Positions 23,257 through 32,147 of a DNA stretch of 64,000 nucleotides are shown here, piece by piece. The position numbers and the translations under genes are program-made. Origin of the DNA: Saccharum officinarum (Eukaryota > Streptophyta > Magnoliopsida > Poales > Poaceae); the NCBI GenBank assembly GCA_020631735.1, contig CM036221.1, forward strand, positions 18,085,381 to 18,149,380. The letters are read 5' to 3'. Every line of letters starts with the position of its first letter. Position 1 is the first letter of the stretch. The notes below the pieces were generated by a model. It was given only the letters and a program-made list of their open reading frames with translations, ran no database searches and was not told the origin of the DNA.

Positions 23257-24149
23257 ATGGACATGCATATACTGCTGCCCTTGCTGCTCTTGTGTTACGG
23301 AGGAGTTGCCAGCACCCATTGCTCGAGAGTTCATGAGAGCAGCCAAGATCTTGGCTCGCTGCTCCATTTCAAGCAGGGTGTCACCAGCGATCCATATGGA
23401 GCCTTGAGCAATTGGACCATGAGCTCCCACTTCTGCCGGTGGAATGGTGTTTGGTGCACCTCGACGCGACCATATCGCGTCTCGTGGCTCCGCCTCAACA
23501 ATCAAAGTTTGTCCGGCCAAATCAGTTCTTTCCTTGGCAACCTTACTTCCCTCGAGTATCTTGACCTCTCACAAAATAACTTTGTTGGTCCCTTACCTCT
23601 CCTTGACCGCCTGCAACATCTTCGGTACCTTATCTTGTGCGACAACAATTTGTCTGGAATCATTCCAGATACACTTACTAATTGCTCCAATTTGATCGCC
23701 TTAGATTTATCTTCAAACTTGCTAGTGGGTTCAATCACTCCGAAATTAGGCCTACTATCAAATCTAGAATATCTGGATTTGCGTTCAAATCAACTCGAGG
23801 GAAGAATTCCTGACGAGCTTCTCCAATTGGTTAATTTAGTGGTCTTGAGTCTAGATGACAATAGGCTTTCAGGTAAAGTTCCAACCTTTAGTCTATCTTT
23901 TATACAATATATTTGTCTGGAAGCAGATTGTCAGGTCAAATGCAACGTGGTATATGGAATCTAAGTTCCTTAATTACGTTGATTTTAGGTGAAAACTATT
24001 TTAGCGGTACGATTGAAGGATTGTTCGACAACCTAACTCAGCTGGAATACCTCAACTTACATGGAAATGAATTTGACCAGCTTGGGAAATCTTCCGCGCC
24101 TGCAGCGGTTGTACCTGAGCAATAACAATCTTCAAGGTTATATACCATA
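23257..24149 (+). pseudogene. LRR receptor-like gene copy 2 (truncated, internal deletion)
   Basis: ATG at 23257 starts a hydrophobic signal peptide (ILLPLLLLCYGGVAS), then an LRRNT domain (LLHFKQGVTSDPYGALSNW...CRWNGVWC) and about six LRRs such as LEYLDLSQNNFVGPLP. After KVPTFSLSF the frame departs from copy 3 and stops at 23964. Later LRR sequence (SGTIEGLFDNLTQLEYLNLHGNEF) resumes from 23990 in another frame, and several repeats present in copy 3 are missing. There is no transmembrane or kinase part. It resembles the extracellular domain of Xa21-type immune receptors. It could at most give a short secreted LRR protein. Confidence 0.85.
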
Positions 24150-24925
24150 GTAGAACTTTAAAAGCCTTCAACAACTCCTCGTACAATGACCAATTGACCA
24201 TAGCCACAACAATGTACAAGGTAACACAAATGGTAGCACCTTAAGTCAACTAAAGTTGCAGTTTGAGACAAGAATATTGACATGTTTTTGTAATTCAGTT
24301 TTGTTGTCTAATAAAACACCATCTTTTACTGACCGGAAGGAGTAACATAACTTTGAATGGCAAATTTAATCAGCCAAGTGAGCTACATGTTCATTTTACG
24401 GAGTATCAGACAAGCTTAAGAGTGAAACACCATATACTTCTGGACAGTGCTAACAGTTAACCCTCCAAATGGATCAAAATTACCTCACCTCATAGCCACG
24501 AAACAGTCCAACACGGTAATTGGTAACGGAGTGACAGTGCAGACAGGGCCAAAGGCAGTAGGTAGGCCCGGCATACAATCCCCAAGTCGTCTTGCCAGTC
24601 CAACATCACCGCCGCTGCAAGGGGCTCGAGCCTCGCAGTGGCTCCCCCGGCCGCACCGGGCTCGGGTCTCACGGCGGCGCGGGGGTCTGGGCTCGTGGCA
24701 GCAGCAGCAACGGCGGCTCCCCCAGACGTGTAGGATTGCTCAAGGGCCCACCGGAGGCACAGCTTGTTCTTTGCAGCGGGTTGCAAATGTTGATGCAAAT
24801 TTCAGTTCTTGGTGTTCATCTTGGATTTTCTGTTATTTCATGCCCTCGATGTTCGATTCAGTGGCGAGGACCGTTTGTAAGGCTAATTGCTGTTGTGTGT
24901 ATATCTAATGGATATATTTTCAGTA
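24150..24925. other. Remnant of the duplicated LRR-GHR spacer
   Basis: 24170-24400 matches the LRR 3' flanks at 11200-11290 and 28880-29010. 24480-24560 (GGAGTGACAGTGCAGACAGG...) matches the GHR leader at 29445-29480. A GC-rich stretch follows, but no GHR exon is recognisable. This copy of the unit has lost its reductase. Confidence 0.55.
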
Positions 24926-26268
24926 CTTTCCGTTTCAAATTATAAGTCATTCTAATTTTTTTTAGAGTTAAAGCATCTCAAGTTTGATAAAAACGGAAAT
25001 GATACACCACGGGTGTTTGTCCCGTCCAGATGTTCCGCTCCGTGCAACCCGCCCGCGTCACCCACCCCTGCTCCTCGCGCCCTGCCCGCGCCGCTGCTCC
25101 GCGAGCCCTGCCTGCGCCGCTGGGTCAGTGCGCCCTGTGCCTCGCCCACCCGCGTGCCGTTGCTTGCTCCCACTCGCACCCTCGTCCACCTCGCCCTTCA
25201 TATAAGGGGAGACAAGGGAGGCTTGCGCCTATGCCCCCATCCATCTCGCCGCCGTCGGCAGGAAGGGGATGCTTGCGCCACTGTGGTTCCCCACCAGGTA
25301 GGCCGTGACAACCGGTGACGCTGTGTTTCGAGTGTTTCAAGCGTTTTTAGATATGTTGAAAGCCTATGTTTTAAGTGTTTTAGTGGTTTCAGACGTATGT
25401 TTCAAGTGTTTCATCTGGAGTTGCATATGTTGCTATGGTAATATACGCATGTTTCAAGCGTATGTTTCAAATGTTTCAGATGTTTTGGGACGTATGTTGC
25501 AAGTGTTTTAATAGGATGTTGTAAAAGTAGATCTGAATGTTACATATATTGCTATGGCTATACACGCATTTTCAAGAGCATGTTTAAGTGTTTCATATCA
25601 TTTCAGACATATGTTGCAGGTGTTTTATCCGGATGTTGTATATGTTGCCAATGACTTTGTTGCAAGTGTATGTTCCGAATGTTTCATCTGTTTTAGACGT
25701 ATGTTGCAATTGGTTCATCTGAGTGTTACAAAAGTAGATCTGGATGTAGGTGTGGAGAAAACCTAAGCCCTCGGCATTCCAGTTGTTGTGGCTCCCTGGT
25801 GTGGTGAAGATGGAGGCCGCGGACACGAGAGTGACGAGGGTAGGATGCCGTGGCGGATCGGCCAGGATGTGGAGTGGGATGGGCGCGGGCGCGCCGCATC
25901 GGGCGGGATGGGACGTGGCCCTCCATGCTGCGTGCGTCGGGTGCAGGCATGGAAGCTCCATTCGGACAGACACTACCTTCGGAGCAGGGATGGGCGCGGG
26001 GCGTGCGTTGGGTGGGCATGGGAGCAACGTCTGGACGGACGCCGCGTCCGGATGTCTGGGTGCGAGTCGCTCCCTGACCAAAATTGTAGAATTATAAAGA
26101 TTTATAACATCAAATAGGTATACTACGAAAATATAGAGTTAATAAAGAATCTAATGATACTTATTTGATATTATAAATGTTATTATTTTATTATATAAAA
26201 TTGGTTAAACTTGAGATGTTTTAACTCTCTAAAAAAGTTAGAATGACTTATAATTTAGGATGGGAGAG
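24926..26268. mobile_element. 1.34-kb TA-flanked TIR element (Tc1/mariner-like, non-autonomous) with GC-rich cargo
   Basis: Inverted repeats of about 60 bp bound it: left CTTTCCGTTTCAAATTATAA, then AGTCATTCTAA, then AAAGCATCTCAAGTTTGAT; the right arm at 26205-26268 is its imperfect complement. TA lies on both sides (24924-24925, 26269-26270). The ends are Stowaway-like, but the interior is much larger: GC-rich 25010-25310 and 25800-26080 flank a 25310-25745 block of repeated ATGTTTCAAGTGTTTCA-like words. No transposase is seen. The interior may be captured host DNA. Confidence 0.7.
25310..25745. repeat. Degenerate short tandem words inside the TIR element
   Basis: Phrases close to GTATGTTTCAAGTGTTTCA and GATGTTGCATATGTTGCTATGG recur many times with drift. 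They do not encode a consistent protein. Confidence 0.6.
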
Positions 26269-27525
26269 TACATTTTAGTGTATGCGGAATTATGATTCGA
26301 ATCAAATCGATATTCACTTATTCAGTAACCGGTACAGTGTCATCACTGTCGCTTGTTCACTGCCTCGTCAAAATCTGGCAGTGATTGTGGTTTGCAAACT
26401 GGCAATGTGCACCCTCTTTGCAGCAGTGATTATATATTTATATGTGCAGTTTTAGATATATATTCAGGGCCAAAGTTTTAAAAAAACAACTAGGAGAAAC
26501 CTACGCAGACTATATATTTGTGATCGGAGGAGCTAATCAATGTCGTTCTGCCCTCTTTTGCTGATAGACATCATTGCAGCTTATGTTCCGGATACGTGAT
26601 GCTCGCAAGAGCCAGGGTGATTGGATGCACCTGTCTCTGGTAGTGATGGAGCTGAACATTTCTCCAGTTTTGACTCGCAATCAGACGGCTTGATGCAGGA
26701 CACGCTCAACGCAACTTGCTTCTCTTTTCTGTTTTGGTTTTGTTCTGGACACATTTTAGATATGAGTTGATTTCTGATTTGGCTGTAGGATAGAGGGTTA
26801 AGGGAGCTTACTGATCTGCCTGATGAATCGACACAAGTTGAGTTGTAACCATGATTTCTATTTGATAATACACCCGTGATGGGTACGCCTAACTCAATTT
26901 TTTTGAATCATGAATCCAAAATGAATGTGATTGTTAAATCTACTCGAAATGAATGTGGAGAGGTACGTAGAACCTGTGCTGGAGAGGAGCGCCAACCTGG
27001 AAGCGTGTCCCAATCCAACTGCAAGTCTGCAACAACACAGCACCTGTTGAAACAATTAAGTCATCTGGTCTGTATTAAACTAGGAAATTTGATTGACGGA
27101 CTCGAGGAGTCGAGGTCTTCGGTCTTCGCAGCAATGGAGGTCAAGATTAGGTAAAGTACAAATATGAATATGAGGAGGTAAAGTACGAGGACGACAGAGG
27201 TCAAGAGGTCAAGATTAGGTAAAGTAGCAGTACGAGGCCGTGAGACCTGTTCTTTAAAACCCCGTATGGCCTCATCTATCAGCTCCCATCACAGCATCCA
27301 AATAAACTCAATTCTCACAGCCCCCATCACGCAGCCGGCAGAAACAAGCAGACCAAAAAGGCTACAGGGCATCGTTGGTCCCTCCAGGCTTTACGTTGGT
27401 TATTAGTGTTCCTACTGAACATCTCTTCTAGCTTTTCTCCAGTCTGCAACTCTATCGTGCGAGTGAACACCAGGCCTCTCGATCTGCAGATGACAGGTGT
27501 ACCATCCAAGCAACCCTGGGTGAAA
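26269..27525. other. Intergenic, including segmental duplicate and LRR copy 3 leader
   Basis: 26551-26992 is a copy of 29705-30072. 27330-27525 matches the leader of LRR copy 2 (CATCTCTTCTAGCTTTTCTCC and following). 27100-27240 repeats GGTCAAGATTAGGTAAAGTA twice. No gene is supported. Confidence 0.5.
26551..26992. repeat. Segmental duplicate, copy 1
   Basis: Matches 29705-30072 through shared blocks CCTCTTTTGCTGATA, TGCAGCTTATGTTCC and GAATCATGAATCCAAAATGA. It is part of the 20-30 kb duplicated cluster. Confidence 0.75.
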
Positions 27526-28880
27526 GTGGACACGCATATACATAAACTGCTGTGCTTGCTGCCCTTCTGCCACAAAGGACTTGCTAACATCCATTCCTCG
27601 AGAGTTCATGAGAGCAGCCCGCTCATTGCTCCATTTCAAGCAGGGTGTCACCAGCGATCCATTTGGAGTCTTGAGCAACTGGAACATGAGCTCCCACTTC
27701 TGCCGGTGGAATGGTGTTACGTGCACCTCAACGCGACCATACCGCGTCTGGGGGCTCAACCTCCCCGCTCAAAGTTTGTCCGGCCAAATCAGCTCATCTC
27801 TTGACAACCTTACTTCCCTTGAGTATCTTGACCTCTCTCAGAATAACTTTTTTGGTCCCCTACCTCTCCTTGGCAACCTTATTTTACTTGAGTATCTTGA
27901 CCTCTCTCAAAATAACTTTGTTGGTCCCTTGCCTCTCCTTGGCCGCCTGCAACATCTTCAGTACCTTATCTTGCCCGACAGCAATTTATCTGGGATCATT
28001 TCAGATGCACTTACTAATTGCTCCAACTTGATTTACTTACATTTATTTTCAAACTTGCTAGTGGATTTAATCCCTCCGAAATTAGGCCTACTATCAAATC
28101 TAGAAGATCTCTGTTTGAGTTCAACTTGAGGGAAGAATTCCTGATGAGCTTGGCCAATTGGTGAATTTAATAGTCTTGGACCTAGGTCACAATAGGATTT
28201 CAGGTGAAGTTCCCCATGCCGTCTTTAGTCTATCTTCTCTACAATTGCTATCTCTTGAGTATAACATGCTAGGCAAGGCATTGCTACCTAACATTGGAGA
28301 ACATCTCTCTAATCTCACACACCTTTTCTTGGCAAGTAACACATTCGAAGGTCTCATCCCAGTTTCCCTAGGCAATGCTCTGGGGCTAGAAGTAATAGAT
28401 TTATCACATAACAAATTCACGGGACAAATTCCCACTACTTTTGGAAAACTAGCAAAGTTAACTGATACCTCGACTACAACCAGCTTGTAGCGAGGAACAA
28501 CCAGGACTGGGCATTTTTTAGTGCACTACGAAACTGTAGATCTCTTAATTCTCTCTCACTCTCTTACAATGAGCTGCAGGGACCTATACCGTAGTCGATC
28601 GGTAACCTATCGACCAGCCTTGGATATCTTAACTTGGCTGGGAACTGGTTGTTAGGTCACATTCCACGGGGCATAGGAAATCTTAGTGCCCTGGTTGGTT
28701 TTAGGTGAAAACTATTTTAGCGGTACAACTGAAGGATTGATCGACAACCTAACTCAGTTGGAACACCTCGACTTACATGGAAATGAACTTGAGGGTCCCA
28801 GACTAACCAGATTGGGAAATCTTCGACGCCTGCAACAGGTGTACCTTAACGATAACAATCTTCAAGGTTATATACCATAG
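27526..28880 (+). pseudogene. LRR receptor-like gene copy 3 (start codon lost, frameshifts)
   Basis: The start ATG of copy 2 is GTG here (27526-27528), and one early frameshift follows within the signal peptide/LRRNT part. From 27620 the LRRNT domain and LRRs read well (LLHFKQGVTSDPFGVLSNW, LEYLDLSQNNFFGPLP) to a break near 28128, then 28158-28470, then 28700-28880. One 69-bp LRR unit is duplicated in tandem (27821-27889, 27890-27958), while copy 2 has a single unit. It ends at the TAG shared by all copies. There is no kinase domain. It is non-functional as written. Confidence 0.87.
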
Positions 28881-29039
28881 AACTTTGAAAGCCTTCTTCA
28901 ACCACAACTGGTGCACTGACCATAGCCACAACAATGTACAAGGTGACATAAATGTTACTTCCTCATGTCAACTAAAGTTGCAGTTTCAGAAAAGAATATT
29001 GACTTGCTTCTGTACTAGTTCATTATTGTAGTCTATAAC
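28881..29039. other. LRR copy 3 3' flank
   Basis: Sequence equivalent to 11200-11300 and 24170-24330, containing CATAGCCACAACAATGTACA. It shows how far the duplicated unit extends past the LRR stop. Confidence 0.6.
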
Positions 29040-29307
29040 CAGAGGCGGAGCCAACGATTTTGATTAGGGGGGCAGACAAATGTGATTGCATTTTTTAGTG
29101 TGATAAAATATACATAACTAAATGTTTCAACAACTTTTCAAAAAAATTTACACTATTTCTAACCAAAATCATGATATTTTAACAAAAACTAGGTGAATTA
29201 TATATTTTTGTGCTATAAATAACAATATTTTTATAGTTATTTAAATGAATTACTGTGCCGGGGGGTGTTTGGCACGGCCCGTGCTAGCCTCCCTGGGTCC
29301 GCCTCTG
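29040..29307. mobile_element. hAT-like non-autonomous element
   Basis: CAGAGGCGGAGCC and GGGTCCGCCTCTG form terminal inverted repeats around 268 bp. TCTATAAC (29032-29039) and TCTGTAAC (29308-29315) are an 8-bp target duplication with one mismatch, as expected for hAT. Confidence 0.8.
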
Positions 29308-29532
29308 TCTGTAACTCATCTTTTACCGACAGGAGGGAGTAACATAACTCTGGATCGCAAACTTATTCAGTTGAGTTACCTACATCTCAATTTTATCAGA
29401 AACATTCCAGCATCTTTGGATGGCGAGAGCCTGAACACGGTAACAGAAACAGAGTGACAGTGCTGAGAGGGGCAAAGGCAATAGGCAGAGGACCATTCCC
29501 ACAGTTGCCAGCCGCTGCAGCAGGCTCATCAG

Positions 29533-29701
29533 ATGGCGCGGCGGCGCACGACGAGGTGATCGACTCCGGAGCCTTCGATCCATCGTCGTCCACCTTCCGG
29601 AGCTGCGTGTCCAGCAGGAACAGCTCCGCCCGGTCCCCCGCCGCGCCGGGGAGGTACCACCTGTACGTCTCCCACTCGGCTGCTCCTGCCCCTGGGCGTG
29701 A
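29533..29701 (+). pseudogene. Decayed GHR first exon
   Basis: ATG at 29533 and the next 165 bp match GHR exon 1 at 11933 (FDPSSSTFRSCVSS..., [13 protein letters not shown]). One base is lost right after ATGGCGCGG, which shifts the frame, and insertions are present near the catalytic SCPW region. The sequence then jumps into the 29705 segmental duplicate, so exons 2-5 are absent. It is the reductase half of the third LRR-GHR unit. Confidence 0.88.
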
Positions 29702-29704
29702 CGT

Positions 29705-30072
29705 TGCCTCTTTTGCTGATATCTGGAGACATTATTGCAGCTTATGTTCCACATACGTGATGCTCACAGGTGGCAGGGGTGATTCCCTGCTGTTTTGGCT
29801 TTGCTCTGGACACATTTAGCAGATCATCAGCTCCTGTAAGCGCTGATTTGATATTTTGCTCTAGGGTAGAGGGGTAAGGAGCTTACTGAGCTGCCTGCTG
29901 AATTGGCGCTCCCGTGTTTAGTAAGCGTAGCTCAATTCTTTGAATCATGAATCCAAAATGAATGCGTTTGTTAAATCAACTCGAAATGAATGTTTATATT
30001 TTTGAGGCAAAACTCGAAATGAATGTGGAGAGGTAGATTGGCAGTACAAACTGTGTTGGAGAGGAGCGGAAG
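29705..30072. repeat. Segmental duplicate, copy 2
   Basis: Partner of 26551-26992. It follows directly after the broken GHR exon, so the breakpoint of that pseudogene coincides with this duplicate. Confidence 0.75.
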
Positions 30073-30540
30073 CAATCTTGAGTTGGGTTCGACATTTTGC
30101 TTTGTTGTGTAGCCTGCGATTTGTAGGCTCAAATGTCACCATATAAAGTTTTGATACCGACATACATGTACTTATTCTCAGTGCAGTATACTATGCAGGC
30201 TAAAAAAAATCAATACAGGTCGTCAGTGGCCTCACAGACGCGCCCGGAGGAGCCGAACAGGCTGGTGTCCGCGACGCGTGCTGTGCCAAGGCCCCGGCTG
30301 CTGGCCTCCGCGCAGATCTGGCGATGCCGCGTGTGGGCCGGGGCCTGTGCCTCGGCGTCGGCCTCCTCGCCACGGCCAGGCGAAGAAGATGCCCTCCGCC
30401 GCGACCTCCTCCCGGGCGGCTGCGCCGTGCATCTCTAAGCGCGCGCCCTCGGTGGCGGCAACGCGGTCGGCGCTCGCGTAACATTGCATTAGCAGTTCAG
30501 TGCTCCTGAATCCTGATCGCTGAATGAGAGCAGCATTCAT
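30073..30540. other. GC-rich stretch of unknown origin
   Basis: 30220-30480 is strongly GC-rich with overlapping frames on both strands, none with a recognisable domain. By context, next to CDPK and P450 pieces, it may be another captured exon. No function is proposed. Confidence 0.35.
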
Positions 30541-30940
30541 CTCCCCAGAACGGAGGGAGCCCGCAGAGAAGGATGTGCAGGATGACACCAGCGCTCCACA
30601 CGTCTATCTCTGGCCCATAGCTTCTCTTGAGAACCTGTGAACCGATCCCCTGCACGAGCAGAGCTTCCATGTCATTGATCCCAGCTCTGAACACGTATAT
30701 GGCAGCGTGAACGGGCTTGCGATGGAGATGTGGTGGCCGGCCGTGCCAAGGCTTGAAGAACACGGAGTGGCGAGAGGCCGAAGTCGATGGCCTTGAGAGG
30801 CGACACCTCCAACTTGACGGTCATGGACGACGGACGGTTACCTACACGACCTCGACGATGGTGCGGGCGAGCTTGGCGGCGGCGCGCTCGGAGTAATGCT
30901 CCCGCTCGAAGATGCGGTCGAAGAGTTCGCGCCGTCGTCG
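30541..30940 (-). pseudogene. Calcium-dependent protein kinase (CDPK) fragment
   Basis: Minus-strand reading gives pieces of the CDPK catalytic domain in order: ELFDRIFEREHYSERAAAKL (about 30935-30870), [11 protein letters not shown] (about 30800-30770), FFKP, then [20 protein letters not shown] and [13 protein letters not shown] (about 30635-30545). The HRD catalytic-loop segment between the first two pieces is missing. A CAG acceptor just before VLKRSYGPE suggests a retained intron, so this is a genomic and not a reverse-transcribed copy. No EF-hands are present. It is a dead fragment. Confidence 0.85.
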
Positions 30941-31028
30941 TCCTCGCAAGCCTCGCGCAGGCACACCACCCTGCCCCCGCCCACCTCCGACATGCGATGC
31001 GGCTCGCTGGCGTCGGCCGGTTCTCGGA

Positions 31029-31142
31029 CTGTACAGGATGGGAAGGATTACGCGGCTGCGGGCCGACGACTGCCGCGAGTTCCGTCCGGAGCGGTGGCTC
31101 GATGGCGGCGGCGAGTTCGTGCTAGTGGACGCGGCGAGTTAG
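31029..31142 (+). pseudogene. Cytochrome P450 fragment (PERF region)
   Basis: The frame LYRMGRITRLRADD, then CREFRPERWLDGGGEFV, resembles the stretch before the haem-binding loop of CYP86/CYP94-type plant P450s, with the FRPERW signature. It stops at TAG 31140-31142, before any haem cysteine. It lies next to, and opposite in strand to, the CDPK fragment, an arrangement expected from gene-fragment capture by transposons. Confidence 0.75.
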
Positions 31143-31388
31143 GGGCGAGCGCCGCCACTCCGCTCGCGCGCCGCGGGTTAACGGAGCAGGCGGGTCCTTA
31201 ACGCCCATACGTCTCCGTGTATACGTACGTGCCGATAGTGGGTCCATGTACGCTTAATGGCAGTTTTCGAAATAGATGAATTGTAATGGTGTACCTTTAA
31301 ACTTGGAAAATTGTAATGGCATAAATCAAAAAACCCCATTTATATAAATATAAACTAAAGAAAAATCTCCAAGTTGCGGTGGTACAGG
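31143..31388. other. Spacer, no gene
   Basis: Short GC-to-AT transition between the P450 fragment and the hAT-like element. 31381-31388 is the left target-duplication copy GGTACAGG. Confidence 0.4.
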
Positions 31389-32001
31389 TAGGGTTAAAAA
31401 AACCGCTCGGTAAACCGCGGTTCACCGCGGTTACCGGCCTAACCGGGCCGGACCGGTTCCGGTCCGGTCCGGTTAGGTATTCCCCAAATTCAAATTTAAA
31501 ATTTGAAAAAAAAAATACTGAAAAAATTCCTAAAAATAGTTCATGATTTATAGAAGCCAATGGTGTAAAAATTTTTCCAATTCGAGTTCGTTTAGTATTT
31601 ATTTATACGTATAGAAGTTTGAAAAAAAAAGAAAAAAAAATCCCGGTCCTGCCCTGTTAAGGCCCCCAAATTCAAATTTAAAATTTGAAAAAAAACAAAA
31701 AATACTGAAAAAATTCCTAAAAATAGTTCATGATTTATAGAAGCCAATGGTGTAAAAATTTTTCAAATTCGAGTTCATTTAGTATTTATTTATACGTATA
31801 GAAGTTTGAAAAAAAAAAGAAAAAAAAATTCCAAACTCAAACCGAGCGGTTACCGCTCCAAACCGCCCGGTAAACCGGTGACAAACCGAACCGAAGGCGC
31901 GTTTGAATTCAAATTCAAATTCGACCGGTTACCGACCGGTTACCGGTAAACCGGAACCGGAGGCCGGCGGTTTGGGGTGACCGGTCGGTAAAAAAACCCT
32001 G
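31389..32001. mobile_element. hAT-like non-autonomous element with duplicated core
   Basis: Ends TAGGGTTAAAAAAACCG and CGGTAAAAAAACCCTG are inverted repeats. GGTACAGG flanks both sides (31381-31388, 32002-32009), an 8-bp duplication. Subterminal zones are packed with ACCGGTT/AACCGG words, likely transposase-binding sites by analogy with Ac/Ds. The core contains two copies of a roughly 160-bp AT-rich segment (about 31482-31640, 31663-31825). No transposase. Confidence 0.85.
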
Positions 32002-32018
32002 GGTACAGGTGCTACTCT

Positions 32019-32147
32019 GGCCCCGTTCGGTTGGGCTGATAAGCCGGCTGAAAAACATTGTTGGCTGATTTGTTATGAGAGAAAAATACTGTTCCGACTG
32101 AAAAAACAAGCTGAAAAAGACGGATTATAAGCCGGGTGAACAGACTC
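32019..32147. mobile_element. Small grass MITE with GGCTGATAAGCC ends
   Basis: GGCCCCGTTCGGTTGGGCTG at the left and CGGATTATAAGCCGGGTGAA at the right are imperfect inverted repeats, with the internal GTTGGCTGATTTGTTATGAG motif common in this MITE group. The target duplication is unclear. Confidence 0.55.

Noticed and set aside
24592..25318. GC-rich frames at 24.6-25.3 kb
   Set aside because: Frames are open on several phases because of GC content; no conserved motif.
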